DNA of 64,000 bases from Neocallimastix lanati (nom. inval.) (GCA_016946835.1 JACVTC010000043.1:517501-581500); one strand, 5' to 3'; positions 1-15,148 are shown, counted from the first letter of the stretch. The notes: generated from the letters alone by a model not told the origin. Translations and numbers: made by a program.

Positions 1-3000
1 TGGAAATATGATCAATTTTTCCTGCTCCATAAAAATCACATGCCTTCTTCATAACATCAACAATATTATTCATAGGGAATTTATAGATCGAAGAGACTTT
101 AATTTCTCCTCTATTTTGTTTTCTATTCAATAATGTTAAATCTGTATTAATAGATGTATTAAAGGTATTACTCATTTGAGTTTTATTATTAGCTGTTGAT
201 ATTGTAGTAATAGTATTAGCATTTGTATCGATAGTATTTATAGTAGCATTGGTATGAATGCTATCATTACTATGATCACTTTTTACACTATTTACATCTT
301 CATTTACTGTAGCAAGAATATTAATATCATTCATAGTAGTATTACCATTTTGACCTGAATTGCTCATAAAGGATATATCATTAAAATCACTATAATCTAT
401 ATCATTCATATTATTACCATTATTTGTTTGATCCATAGGAGTAGGTTCCTCTACCATAGTATTTTTATTTTCATCTTCATTCATATTTTCATTTTTATTC
501 TTATTTTCATTTTTATTCTTATTCTCATTTTCATTTTCATTTTCATTCTTATTTTCATTCTCATTTTCATTCTCATTTTCGTTTGCCTTTTCATTATCAA
601 TTTCATTATCCTCTATATTAATATTATAATCATCCAAAGTAATTTCTTTATGCGGGGATAAAGATGGAACATGAGAAGAATAATTAGAAAGACGATATGA
701 AGAAACACTATTGGGACGACTTGATCTTGGTCTAACTATTGATTTATAGGTAATAGGAGAGCCAAATCGTAAAGGATTAATATTAATATTATTATTTTTA
801 CAGACGGTATAAAAATCTTTCTTTAAAATTTGACCTAAATAATGTAAAAAGAATCCCTGTTTTCGAATATAACCTAAATCTCCATAAAGTTTTACAGCTG
901 CTAATAAATATGAAATTTTATCTGAAATGGCAGGTAAATGAACAAAACCTGATTCAAAACCTTTCATTAACCAACTAGAAACATCAGATTTTATAATATA
1001 ATAAGCAACTTCACCTTTTTGATTTTGAGTAGCAATTTCAGATTCAGGATCAATAATTATATTATTTGTTATACCTATGCCTTGTGCTAAAGCATGATAA
1101 GCTGAATGTTTTTCATTATTAAATTGAAGATAACTAATACCACCAACAAAACTACCTTTAAAATTAGACTTTCGTAAAGTATTTAAAAGATTAGCAAATC
1201 TTAAGCAAAGATCTGAAATAAATAAATCTGGATATATTTTTTTTGGATTATGCTTTTGATAAATGATAATTAAATCACGTAATAAATCTGGCAATTCTTC
1301 AATATATGCTAATAACTTTTTACTAATAATTTCACTTCTATCTTTTGGTGTTTCAGGTTTATCTTCCTTCTATTGGTATTAAAAAAAAAAAAATAAAATA
1401 ATAATATATTCCATTATTAGAAATTTTAAATTTTAATATCAATTTCAATTATTATTGTTAAAATAAATAAATTTTATAATATTTAAATAATGTATTAGAA
1501 TTTAATATATAATAATTTATATATAATTTTATAAATTATATAATTAAAAATATATGATAACATATTATTAATTTTAAATAATTTTTTTATTATATTTTTT
1601 AAAAATTCTTTCATAATTTTTTAATATATATATATATATATTTACCTCTTCATTTTCAATTATATAACTTTTTATAAACATTCCAGAAAGATATGAATCT
1701 ACTGACAATGCCTGCCAGAAATATTCACCCATATTTTTAAATTGATCTGTTACTTCAACATATCTTTTTTAAAAATATATAAACAAATATTGTTTAAATA
1801 ATTTAAATATAAGCATATAAAATAAACTATTGATTAATTATGATTATCTATTTTATTTGTTTGCTTGTAATCGTTTTGTTTGTTTTTATCAAAATAATTA
1901 ATTAAATAATTACATAATTATTTATATTTATATTATATTATATTTATATTTATATTTATATTTATATTTATATTTATATTTATATTTATATTTATATTTA
2001 TATTTATATTTATATTTATATTTATATTTATATTTATATTTATATTTATATTTATATTTATATTTATATTTATATTTATATTTATATTTATATTTATATT
2101 TATATTTATATTTATATTTATATTTATATTTATATTTATATTTATATTTATATTTATATTTATATTTATATTTATATTTATATTTATATTTAATTACGTT
2201 TTCATAGCTTCTTCTACATGACCTGCAAGCATATATAGATCTGCAACTAATTTTCTGGCACGAAGTTTTTCAAATTTACTTGTACGTGATGATTCTGAAT
2301 AACTATCACCAAAACTATATCTCAGAAAACCTGATGAGGTATCTCGATGTGTATTATTATTATTAATAGATGTAGGATTATTTGATAAAAAGGCTCCATT
2401 ATTAGAATTTATAGAATTACCACCATACTGATTTAAATCTGATGAAAAATCTTTAGTTCTTGCACTCATTGGTGGTAATATTTTATTATTTTCTTTTGAT
2501 TCTGGGGATCTACTGTCAAGACTTATAGTATTTCTCTTTATTTTACTTTTTTTATCAGCTAAAAAAATTTCGGGTATATTTGGTGGATTTTTTTCAATTT
2601 CTTTTGCCTGTTAGCCATATTAGGTATATAAATGTATAATAACAGAAATATAATAATAATTAATTATAAATTTTCTAATATATTTTAACTATTATTATTT
2701 TTTTTTTTTTTTTTTTTTTTTTTGTTATTGTTGTTGTTGCAGTCGTTATTTTAGTTTTATCTATGTTTGGGTTTTGGAATTTTATTTTTATTCCTATTAA
2801 TAGTTTTTAATCATATATTTATTTATATATTATTCCTGATGTATGAGGAATAAAAAAAAAAAAAGAAAAAAACTAACCCAATAATCAAAATTTCCTAGTA
2901 TATCTGCTATGACATCAGACATCATAGCCCTTAAAATATAAAGATAATTTCCAATAGTAGGAATAAGTACAATTTCATTATCCAATGAATCAAAATGACA

Positions 3001-3092
3001 ATGTTCCGGTTCAAATATAAAACATTTTTTAGCAAATATTGAATCATACTATTATAATATATTTAAAAATGAAATATAATAGAATTAAATAA

Positions 3093-3140
<48 letters not shown>

Positions 3141-3542
3141 TTTAATAAAAAGATTTTTTTATATAATTAAAGTAATAGTATTTCGTATAAATAATTAAAT
3201 AATATATATATATATATATAAATTATTTTAAATGTAAAAATTTAAAATTTTATTAAAATATCTGTATTATACCTCTTGCGCTATACGTTTAAATTGTCTA
3301 ACACAATAATCTATATTATTATTACATTTTCCATTAATAATACCTATCATCTTTTGAATATTAAAAATAATTTTTCACATATATTAAATATAAAATAAAA
3401 TAGTAAATAGTAATAATAATAAATTAAAATAAATTCATTAATAATGTTTAACTATTATTTAAATATATATATTTATTTATTTCTTCTTATGTCATTATAT
3501 TAAAGCATTATAAAGTCAATAGAATTTTCTTAATAGCAAAGA

Positions 3543-3587
<45 letters not shown>

Positions 3588-4061
3588 CATACACCTAAAA
3601 TTCTTCGATAAGGTTGTATTTTTTCAACATGATTACGATGTTCTTCATTATAGCTTGTTCTATAATTAATAAATACATTTCCTTTATATCTAAAATCATT
3701 GAAATTACCTAAAAATAACAATAATATAAGTGAAATAAAACAAATGATCAATTATGATAAATAATTATATTAATTTTTTTTTTCTTTATTAAAATATTTA
3801 TAAATAAATATATACATATATATTTAATTATTTATTATATAATTTAAATATTAATATACTAATATATAGAAAAAATATATATATGTATATATATATAATA
3901 CTTCTTGAATTATTTATAGGTTGTGAAAGTTCCTGAAGTGGTATTCTATTAATACATGAAATATCTTCTACGTGTTTTTGAAATATTTCTGAATCTAAAT
4001 TTCCTAAAGGAACTAATAAAATACGTATTTTTGATAATTCGGCATAATCCAATAATGACAT
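1..4061 (-). CDS. TRS120: TRAPP II subunit Trs120/TRAPPC9-like, 5' portion, seven exons, 3' end outside window
   Basis: Trs120/TRAPPC9 is a core subunit of the TRAPP II complex, which activates Rab GTPases on late Golgi and recycling membranes. My splice model on the minus strand, all GT-AG and phase-consistent, is exons 4061-3902, 3708-3593, 3350-3273, 3048-2878, 2607-2198, 1763-1646 and 1369 to beyond 1. That gives at least 807 residues. Family features seen: the N-terminal strand IRILLVPLGNLDSEIFQKHV (about residues 12-31), the YDSIFAKKCFIFEP stretch (exon 4), the TPR-like helix RARKLVADLYMLAGHVEEA (end of exon 5), WQALSVDSY (exon 6) and KLYGDLGYIRKQGFFLH (exon 7), which aligns with the human SELYELIGFHRKSAFF region. 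The start ATG is the first in exon 1 and sits directly before the conserved strand. An Asn/Glu-rich low-complexity insert lies near 480-590. Exon 7 is open to the window edge. Identification rests on remembered family sequence; exact splice sites are inferred. Confidence 0.85.
1921..2190. repeat. (TTTATA)n hexanucleotide array inside TRS120 intron 5
   Basis: About 270 bp of near-perfect 6-bp repeat fill most of intron 5 of the TRS120-like gene (intron 1764-2197, minus strand). On the transcribed strand the repeat begins within about ten bases of the inferred GT splice donor at 2197-2196. Confidence 0.9.
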
Positions 4062-5740
4062 ATTGTATATATACTTTAAATTTTTTTTAATATATATATT
4101 TGAATAATTTTTTATAAAATGTTTGCTATTATTAATTCTTTTTTTCTTTTTTTCTTTTTTCTTTTTTTCCTTTTTTCTTTTTTTCTTTTTTTTTTTTTTT
4201 CTTTTACTGGTCTTGCTATTTTGCTATTTTTTTTTCTTTCGTTTTCTTTATTATTATTATTATTATTAATTTATTCTTGTCTTTTTTAGTTACTTTTAAT
4301 TTTGATAATTTGTAATAAGAAATTTTTTTTCTTACAATAGTTCTTTCAAAATAGGTATTATATTTGTCAATACAAAAAATATTAGATAATATATTTGAAG
4401 ATATTGATAATAATTATAAATAATAAAATATTATACAACATAATATTAAAAAAGAAAATATGTTAATAATAGTTATTAAAAAAATAATAATAATATATAT
4501 ATATATATTTATATATTTTTAAAATTTAAAAAAAAATTATTATAATAGGTTTTATTTGAATCGTAAATTGCTATAAGATAAATTATTATATAGAGTTTTA
4601 TGAAAATTGAGAGTCATATACTAAATAATATTGATATTATATTTAAAGGATATTCATATTATATATTCTGTATAAACGAAATTATATATATATTAATTAA
4701 TTTTATTTTATTTTATTTTATTTTATTAATTCCTATCACACTTTTTATATTATATAAAAATATGTATTTAGAAGTTTATATTCGTATTTATCTGAAATTT
4801 CATTATTATATAAAAAATATATATATATTAATATTAATAATGAAATGTGCAAATAAAATAAAAAAAAATGCTTTTGAAATTTCTAATTTTTTGAATTTTT
4901 AATATAACATTTGAATATTTATATTTAAAAATTAAAAAAAAAAAAAATGTTTTTTGCTATTTAGTTAATAATTTTTAAACACCTATGTTTAACAACTTTT
5001 TTGTTTTTCAAATATTTCTTAATTTGGTCTTTCCATAATAAATTAAAGTAAAATTATTTCATTAATAATATAAAATTCTGAATTAATATATATCAAATCT
5101 TTATATTTTATTGAAATGATTTTATTGTTAATTTCAACATTTTTAAAATTCATTATACTTTACCTTTATTTTATTATTATTACTTATATATTACTGAGTT
5201 ATATATAAATAGTTTTAAAATTTGCTATAAATTTATGAATTACATGTAAGTTGTATTTAAATAAATAATTATATAATTCTTGTATTTTTTTATTTTTTTT
5301 TTATTATTATTATTATCTCATAAACATTTCTATATATTTATTTTTATCTTTATTTTTATTTTTATTTTTTATTTTTATTTTTATTTTTATTTTTATTTTT
5401 TATTAGTTAATTTATTAAAATAATTACACACAAAGAAAAAAGAAAAATTATAATACAATATTTTTTTAAAATTTAAAGAAATTACAATTTGATATATACA
5501 TCAAATTTATAATGAAGAAAAAAAAAGTTTAGATTAAAAATTATTATTATTATTATTATTATTAATTAATTAATTAATTAATTAATTAATTGATATTAAA
5601 CAAAAAAATATTTTTTAAAAAATATATATATAAACTTTTTAATTTTTTTATTTATTTATTCATGCATTCATTTATTTATTTATTCATGTATTCATTTATT
5701 CATTTATTCATTTATTCATTATTTAATTTTTTATTATTTA
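4062..5740. other. AT-rich intergenic sequence upstream of TRS120
   Basis: No supported gene. It holds the presumed TRS120 promoter side, poly-T and CT-rich runs (4138-4200), a TTTTTA-type run (5336-5402), and a (TTA)n/(TTAA)n run at about 5540-5592. A 100-codon ORF at 4600-4902 (plus) is made almost only of Ile/Leu/Tyr/Asn/Lys codons expected from A/T composition, and I do not accept it as a gene. Confidence 0.7.
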
Positions 5741-5741
5741 C

Positions 5742-5851
<110 letters not shown>

Positions 5852-6020
5852 AATTATTATTATTATTATTAGTAGTAGTATTAGTATTAATTATAATTAT
5901 TATTATTATTATTACTAGTATTAGTATTATTATTTATTATTATTATTATTATTAATTTATTAATAAAAAAAAATATTGTATTTAATTATTTGGTTATATT
6001 GTTTTATTAATGTTATACTT

Positions 6021-6096
6021 TATAAATTTTGAAAAGTTCAACTTTAAAAATATTATTTTATAAATTTTGAAAAGTTCAACTTTAAAAATATTATTT
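6021..6096. repeat. Tandem duplication, 38-bp unit x2
   Basis: Two adjacent copies of a 38-bp unit beginning TATAAATTTTGAAAAGTTC, the second starting at 6059. They look identical by eye. No coding content. Confidence 0.85.
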
Positions 6097-8296
<2,200 letters not shown>

Positions 8297-8401
8297 ATAA
8301 CAATGTTAACTTTATATCATTATTAAAAATCATTAAATTTCTAATTCATATTGATTAATATCAAAAGTAAATTATGAAATTTTTATAAATGTTGTTCAGT
8401 T

Positions 8402-8408
<7 letters not shown>

Positions 8409-8449
<41 letters not shown>
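8409..8449. repeat. Poly(A) run of about 40 bp
   Basis: Uninterrupted A run preceded by a short T run. It could be a homopolymer expansion or an old retrotransposon tail; no target-site duplication is obvious. Confidence 0.9.
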
Positions 8450-8451
<2 letters not shown>

Positions 8452-8799
8452 ATATTATAAATTATTATAAACTTATTCTCTAATAATATTAAATTTTTTA
8501 AAAGATAAACTTTAAGTTTTTAATTCAATATTAACAAAATTTTTTTTTTATATATATAATATATTTAGGTTAGCATAGACAACTGAAAGAACATATAACT
8601 ATTTTTTAAGTAACCCAGTTCTTTTCATATCTCTTGTAATTTTATTTTTTTTTAATATTAAGCGAATATTTAGAAAAATTGAAAATCTATTAAATAAAAA
8701 TTATTGTTAATTTGAAATAGAAATAATTATTTTATTAAAAAAAAAAAAAAAAAAAAAGATATATATATGTATATTTATATATATAAGTTCACATCATAT

Positions 8800-10290
8800 A
8801 TTCCAATATTTAATTTTCATATATTAAACGTCCGCCAAGAAGAGCACTCAATATAAAATAATAAAAATTATTATCATAATCTTTTTCTGAATCTAAAGAA
8901 ACATCCAAGGATTTTTGTTCAATTATTAATGCAAACTTCAAAAAGAGATCATCTAGAAAAGGTAGAGATTTATTTCTGTAATTTTTCCAATTCTTTACAG
9001 GCAAAGATCCAGTGAGAAAAGCTAGGTACAATAACACCACAACATGGACAACATTTAGGGCAATCTTCTGAGATTATTTTTCTCTTAATGGAAATATTTA
9101 TATATCAAATTTAAAACCACACCTAATTCGAAAAATCCAAAAGAATTCTAATTGATACTTCAGAATATTTAAATGTTAAGTCTTTGATTTCTGAAATAAA
9201 TCCAAAATCATTCTCCTTGTAAATAATTGATTTTTTTTTTTTTATTTTAATTTTTGGGGGTTTGAAGACATTTCTTTCCCAACAAAACTTTTTTTCATTT
9301 CACATGATTTTATACCATTTAATTTCTTATCTTAAGTCCTAGATTCTTTAGTCCATGAATAATGTGACATAGTAGGAATATTATTAGTGAGATGATTAAT
9401 AATGCATGATGAGTTTTTTCCATTTTTCTAGAGCAGCATAATTGGGATATAGCACAGATAGCTGAAAGAAGAGGTATTCTCAATTCACGAATAATATGAT
9501 AGAGACTAACATAAGAATTACGAGATTTAAATCCATAACTTTAGTAAAATCCTCTATTAATAATTTTTTTTTTTTTGCGCTTTAGAATATCTGCTCTTAT
9601 TTGAACCAAAGAGAGGAGCATAATATAAAATAAGATTAAGAATAAAGGAAATTAAAACATATTTCTTCAATGGTAGAGGAATAGATTTATTAATAAGAAA
9701 CCGAAATTATGAATTTAACTTGACATTTAAATTACTGTTCAATTTGGATTGCGTAGGTTTCAATGATAAAGATTCATCAAAAGGAATACCAAGATAAGTA
9801 TAGTTGTCAGTTTTAGGTAATTTGTTACTACAAAATAAAGAAAGATAGATTTTTCGTAATTTATCGCTTTAATAAAGTTAATCGGATTTACAACAAGGAT
9901 AGCACACTTATTAATTCCAAAAATAAAAATCATTTCATTTTTAATACCCTATTCATGAACCTTATTCAAAATTTTCTTATGAGCTTGTTTAGATGGATCA
10001 ACTAAAACAATATCATGGGCAAAAATTCTACCACAACAATATTTAGATTCTAAATATACACCATACTTATCACTATTATCCAGTACATCATTAATGAAAA
10101 AATTGAATAAAATAGGAGGCTAGAGGGTATCCTTGTCTTGTCTTACACCACAATTAATTGAAAATTCTTCTGAGAGATTACCATTAAAAACTATTATTAT
10201 TGTTGAATTAACAATTCAGTCATATTTTACCCTTAAAAATAATATTTTTATTATTTATTAATAGATTACTTTTTGACTGTAATAAACTTT
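8800..10290 (-). pseudogene. Decayed non-LTR (LINE) retrotransposon, RT to C-terminal zinc region
   Basis: Read on the minus strand, the fragments lie in LINE order but in shifting frames with stops. They are the RT motif B region (NLSEEFSINCGVRQ, then PPILFNFFINDVLD, about 10080-10190); the catalytic motif C box as FAHDIVL (10011-10027), where the family has F/Y-A-D-D, so one catalytic Asp is lost; the thumb (YLGIPFDESLSLKP and RFLINKSIPLPLKKYV, about 9650-9810); a connection region (NSYVSLYHIIRELRIPLLSA, about 9440-9520); and a zinc-binding segment SEDCPKCCPCCG with downstream H and C (about 9005-9070). The last part (8810-9000) aligns with the C-terminal region of the intact-looking fragment at 56753-57499. 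The 5' end is uncertain. This is a dead 5'-truncated copy. Confidence 0.85.
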
Positions 10291-10668
10291 TATTTAAAAA
10301 TATTTACCATGTTATTTCAATTTGTGTTGTTTCCAACACTCATATAGATTCAAAGTTTTATAAACACACCGTAAGACTTTATCAAAAAAAAAAAAATAAA
10401 ATAAAATAAACATCTGGTCATTGTATATCTTTTTGAATATTAAAATAAAATTCCACATAGAAAGTCTGATAAATCTAAACTAATATAATTTGAATAATGG
10501 TAAATTAAAATTAATGAAATAATTATTTATTTCATTATTATACATTTAAATACCCGTTAAATACTTTTATTTATTTATTTTGTTATAATTTTAAATTCAA
10601 AGAGAAACATATCAAAAAAAAAAATAAATACATATAGTAAAGTAATATAAATGAAGCATAATGATACG

Positions 10669-10731
<63 letters not shown>

Positions 10732-11014
10732 TTATAATAATTTTTAGTAAAATTTTATGAAAAAATAATGTTTATATGAAACTTTTTAAAGTTTCACCAA
10801 AAATGAAATATTTTTGGTGAAACTCTACCAATTTTAAAATTTAAATATTAAATTACCAAATAAAAAACTTTTCATATTTAAATAATAATATTAGATTATT
10901 TCATTTAACAATACTAATTATATTGTTAATTTAAATTACAAAAAAAAAAAAAAAAATATTATTATTATATTAGTACTTATTATAATTTAATTCTAAGTTG
11001 TATATCCAAACATT
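10291..11014. other. AT-rich spacer with about 50-bp poly(A) run and nested hairpins
   Basis: No gene seen. It contains a poly-A run at about 10674-10728, a perfect 15-bp stem at 10790-10804/10810-10824 with a 5-nt loop, and an overlapping 8-bp stem just upstream. The left end may hold more unrecognisable LINE sequence. Confidence 0.65.
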
Positions 11015-11565
11015 TTATGTTTTGTTCAGTTGAACAAAGGAGATAGGATTTTCGTTCCCAAACTCACCATATTTGATCATCCAGTTTATCACATGGGTTG
11101 AGATATCCACCATTAGTATTGGGTTGAATCATTGGTTTCCATCATCCTTCACCCTTTTTCTAAGCATCTCATCTAGAAACATTGGTGATTTGATTAATCT
11201 ATCATCAGTGTATTCAACAAAAGAATTGCCAGTGCAATCGCTGATCTTCTTTTCTTGCCATTCTCTACTTCCAAGAGATCCATACACCACGTAGAGTTAT
11301 GTTTAAGACGGGGGAAGTAATCCTTTTGGTAGAGGATATATAATATATTGGAAGTTATCGTCGTCAATACAAGTTCTTATCAATGATATGAGTATTTTTT
11401 GGAGAGCAACAGAGGTAGTCTTGGAATAGATAATTGTGTGAAGGGTGGGAGTCGGAGTCTTCTTCTGAGAACTAGAAGTCACTTTAGTTATGGCGGGTTC
11501 AGGTTTGGATGATACAGGTTTAAACACTCCAAAGTATAAGTTAGGGTTACTGGCTTCTTTTGACT
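11015..11565 (-). pseudogene. Dead reading frame of unknown identity, less AT-rich than surroundings
   Basis: On the minus strand a single frame runs about 180 codons with only three internal stops (TAA and TAA near 11297-11305, TGA near 11127) and ends at TAA 11017-11015. The amino-acid mix is protein-like and unlike the neighbouring A/T noise: a Ser/Pro/Lys-rich start (SSKPEPAITKVTSSSQKKTP), then segments such as YGSLGSREWQEKKISD, MFLDEMLRKRVKDD and THVINWMIKYGEFGNE. Frame retention and raised G+C suggest a recently inactivated gene or transposon ORF. I recognise no family. The upstream edge has an in-frame TAG, so there is no clean start. Confidence 0.4.
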
Positions 11566-11921
11566 AACGACTTCATCCATGGGTTACTTTAGTTACTTCT
11601 GACTTATGAATGATTGACGACTTCATCAATGGCATCAACTATCATATCTTATCTTTCCCATATCTTTTTTTTTTTTTTTTGATATAGCCTTTTTTTTTTT
11701 CAGAAAAAAAAAAAAAAAAAAAAAAATTTCATCTGTGCTTAAATTTCTTTAAAAAATTTAAAGTGCCTCCATATCATCTAAACAGCAATCTTCAAGATCC
11801 ACATTGCTCCTAACGGTAAAATATACGTCAATATGACTTGTCGTCAACTATCTTGAAATGAATATAGTAGTTTATTGGTTCATTGACTTTTAATCGAATT
11901 GGGTAGCCTATCAATATGGTC

Positions 11922-11959
<38 letters not shown>

Positions 11960-11969
11960 ATTCGAGGAG

Positions 11970-12000
<31 letters not shown>

Positions 12001-12772
12001 TATTTTTCAAATTTTCCCCTAGAGAGCAGTCTCTAGAATTTATGATTTATTTTAACTTATGATTAATTTTTTGAATTTTTCACTGGCATCTGAATTAGTT
12101 TCATAAATTCTACACTAGAACACCTTGGACTTGGATAATCCATAGCAATTCATTCGTTATGAAATAACTTTGATAAGTTAGGAGATGAGTATAGTTAATT
12201 TGTTTTATTTATACGTTATTTACATAATTTGTTTAAGGTTTCTCTATCTGAATCAAACATAAGACCATATAAGTGATGTTTTTGCCACATTCATATAATT
12301 AATAATATATGCCAGTCTCATTGTTTACATCGTTAAAATTCTTGGTTAGAATCATCCCTTGTATTGTCACCTGTTAACATCTCATACACACCAATGCCCC
12401 CTCCCTTATTTTCCTTCCTTCTTTCTAAATTATAATCACTTTATATAATTATTTATTAAATGATTATAATTTTTTAAATAATTATAATTTTTTAAATGAT
12501 TATAATTAAGTGAAATGATTATAATTAAATTAAAGCGAGTATTATTCTGTATTTTTAGACAACATTCAATTTCACCATCATGGAAGTTTCTACAGCCTTC
12601 CATTTCTGGCACATTTCTAAGAAAGTTATAAATGAAGTTTCTATATCCTTTTTTTTTTTTTTTTTTTTCTAATAATATAATCACATAAATTACGTACAAG
12701 CAAGCAAAACTATTTGACCTCTCATTTCACCAAGAATGGGTATATGGTCATTAAGATATTATTTATTGTAAA

Positions 12773-12813
<41 letters not shown>

Positions 12814-13690
12814 CTTATGTTCTTAAATTTATTTTTTTTTATGGGGGGAGAGAGAAACTGCATTAATATTTTCGAATGTAAGATCTAATATTTTTTTTTT
12901 ATTAAGTAATATTCATGCCTTTTAAATCATTATCTTTTTTTCAAAAATATACTAATCATTTCGCTTGAATACATTATTTATAAAAAAAAAAAATCAACAT
13001 TATCGTTTAAACACTATCGTTTATTACATCATTTAAGTAAAGTTCTCTTTCTATTTTTTATCAAGAATTCAAATCCTGACTCCATTTTAATATTCAATCT
13101 GAGATGTTCCAAGTTTTGTATTTGTGAATACATAGCTTTTGAGTATGGTTTTATTGTACCACATTATAGGAAAAATAAAGAAATCCGCAGTTTTACTATT
13201 GGTTAATTTTACCTATATAGTCCCCGAGGGAATATTGATTTGACTAAATTTCAAATTATCATCGATACGATTCATCCAAATTAATATCAATTGGTGGTAA
13301 TAAGCATTTACCATTTGACTTTATTTGTTTATGTTACAATGCAACTAATAATAATCCCAAATAATAATTATATGGTTAAATAATATTAATAATATTTATT
13401 AAAAATATATAATATATATTCATAAATCATTTTATAGACTAAATATTATATATTTTATGAATATAATGCTAAACTAGTCGATTCTGGCATCGAGATGTGA
13501 ATTAGCCGTAAATTATATGGTAGTTAGATATAATATATATCATAACATTAAACTATAAATCTAATTAAGTATGCTACAATCCTATAATTGTATAGTATTA
13601 TGAATTATACTTTTAAAAGGCAATATTTTTAGATGATTTAATAGTAAATCTATATAGTCAACCTAGTATTTACGGCGTCTCCATTTATTT

Positions 13691-13722
<32 letters not shown>

Positions 13723-13975
13723 GAAGCGATAACAAAGATAAAAAAGATATCCAATGCATATAACACCAACTAAGAGAAAGAAAAAAAAAAAAAAAAAAAA
13801 AACACATCATTAGAACAATACTGCTATCAAAATATTTGCTTTCCCCCTGGGGCTTTCTTTCATTTTACATTATGAAAATACCCTCTTTTTTAACAATCCA
13901 TAGAAGAGCATTCATCAACAGTTTTTGCAAGTATCACGATATGGTCTTTCCGTGTAATGCATGTACGAACTGCTA

Positions 13976-14028
<53 letters not shown>

Positions 14029-14200
14029 TATTTCAATGTATTATAGGCGCTTCATCATTAAAAACACAATGATTGCCTTATGTATTTGCCATATAAACAT
14101 TATGAATTATTTTTTTTTTTTCTTCTTCTTCTTTTGTGCATTTCAAAGAAAAACATTTTACACTTGTACAATTTTTACCGATGCATACATTTCTATTTAG
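11566..14200. other. Mixed-composition tract with homopolymers, no supported gene
   Basis: Islands of more balanced composition (about 11566-11670, 12020-12430, 13020-13340, 13820-13980) are separated by poly-A/poly-T runs (11670-11726, 11927-11950, 11971-11998, 12777-12807, 13688-13722, 13981-14012). The islands resemble decayed coding or transposon sequence, but I could not assign a family or a lasting frame. ORFs across 13836-14200 start on non-ATG codons or run through the poly-A and look fortuitous. Confidence 0.5.
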
Positions 14201-14879
14201 TGTCAATCATATGTATAAGTAGATGTGATATAGTGTCATAATTTTTCTGTTCATATCTGGAATATTAATAAATTTATTGGTATATTGATAATCTATTACC
14301 ACACAAGTATATATATTTTTTTTCTTATTTCAAAGAAAAGCATTTTTCACTAGTATATATACATATATACATATATATATATTATTTTATTATTTTTTTT
14401 CTTATTTCAAAAAAAGCATTTTCTTTTGGAATATATATATATTTATATATATATATATATTTATAATAATAATAAACTTTGAATACTCATTTTTTAATTT
14501 TTTTTTAGCACTTCTTCTTGTGTTAAAATGTCACTATTATCAAAAGTAATAGAAAATTAAAGACAGAATATAATAATAAATATTATTAAAAAACTACTTT
14601 TTCATTCATTGTATAAAATTATATAATATTATATAAAAGTGAACTGAATGTTTTATTAGCTTATTGAAGTTATTTATTTAGATATTTAACAAAACAGCTT
14701 ATTATATGCTATATTATTATATTTGAAATATATGTAATTTATATTTTAAATATAATATCTATATTTATATAATTTTTATGAATTAATTAATATATCGTAT
14801 AAATTTTACTAAATGTAAACCATAAAATATTTATTGACATAATCTAATTAAAATGAATGTACTAACAAAATTATTAAAA
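14201..14879. other. AT-rich gene-free sequence
   Basis: Only TA-rich simple sequence and short poly-T runs. A segment near 14310-14350 (TTTTTTTCTTATTTCAAAG) recurs with changes near 14394-14420, which suggests local duplication. No gene seen. Confidence 0.65.
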
Positions 14880-15000
14880 TTAAATTTTAATATACTGAAA
14901 AAGAAAATTTCTAACCTTTAAAAATATTGAAATTTTTAAAATTAAATTTTCATATACTGAAAAAGAGAAATTCTAACCTTTTAAAAATATTGAAAATTTT
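14880..15000. repeat. Tandem duplication, about 61-bp unit x2
   Basis: The unit containing TATACTGAAAAAGA and TTCTAACCTTT...AAAAATATTGAAA occurs at 14880-14939 and again at 14940-15000 with a few substitutions and one-base indels. Confidence 0.85.
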
Positions 15001-15005
15001 ACAAT

Positions 15006-15148
15006 AAATGATCTACTATTTTCATTAATAATAAAAGGAGCTTTGCTTTAATACAAATGATCTTATTATTTTCAATAATAATAAAAGGAGCTTTACTTTA
15101 CAGCAAATGATCTTATTATTTTTACTAATAATAAAAGGGGCTAAGAAT
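15006..15148. repeat. Tandem repeat, about 50-bp unit x3
   Basis: Three adjacent diverged copies starting AAATGATCT at about 15006, 15055 and 15105. Each carries TAATAATAAAAGG(A/G)GCT. It directly follows the 61-bp duplication. Confidence 0.85.

Noticed and set aside
428-661. 77-codon plus-strand Phe/Ile ORF
   Set aside because: Antisense of the Asn/Glu repeat inside TRS120 exon 7.
4600-4902. 100-codon ORF that could be a small membrane protein
   Set aside because: Composition is what A/T-only DNA encodes, with no family motif, no codon bias like the real genes and no flanking signals.
13836-14200. Two overlapping ORFs with a CNACTNC-like cysteine cluster, considered as a zinc-finger protein
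   Set aside because: The larger starts on a non-ATG codon, both run through a poly-A tract as poly-Lys, and the cysteine pattern is too short to assign.
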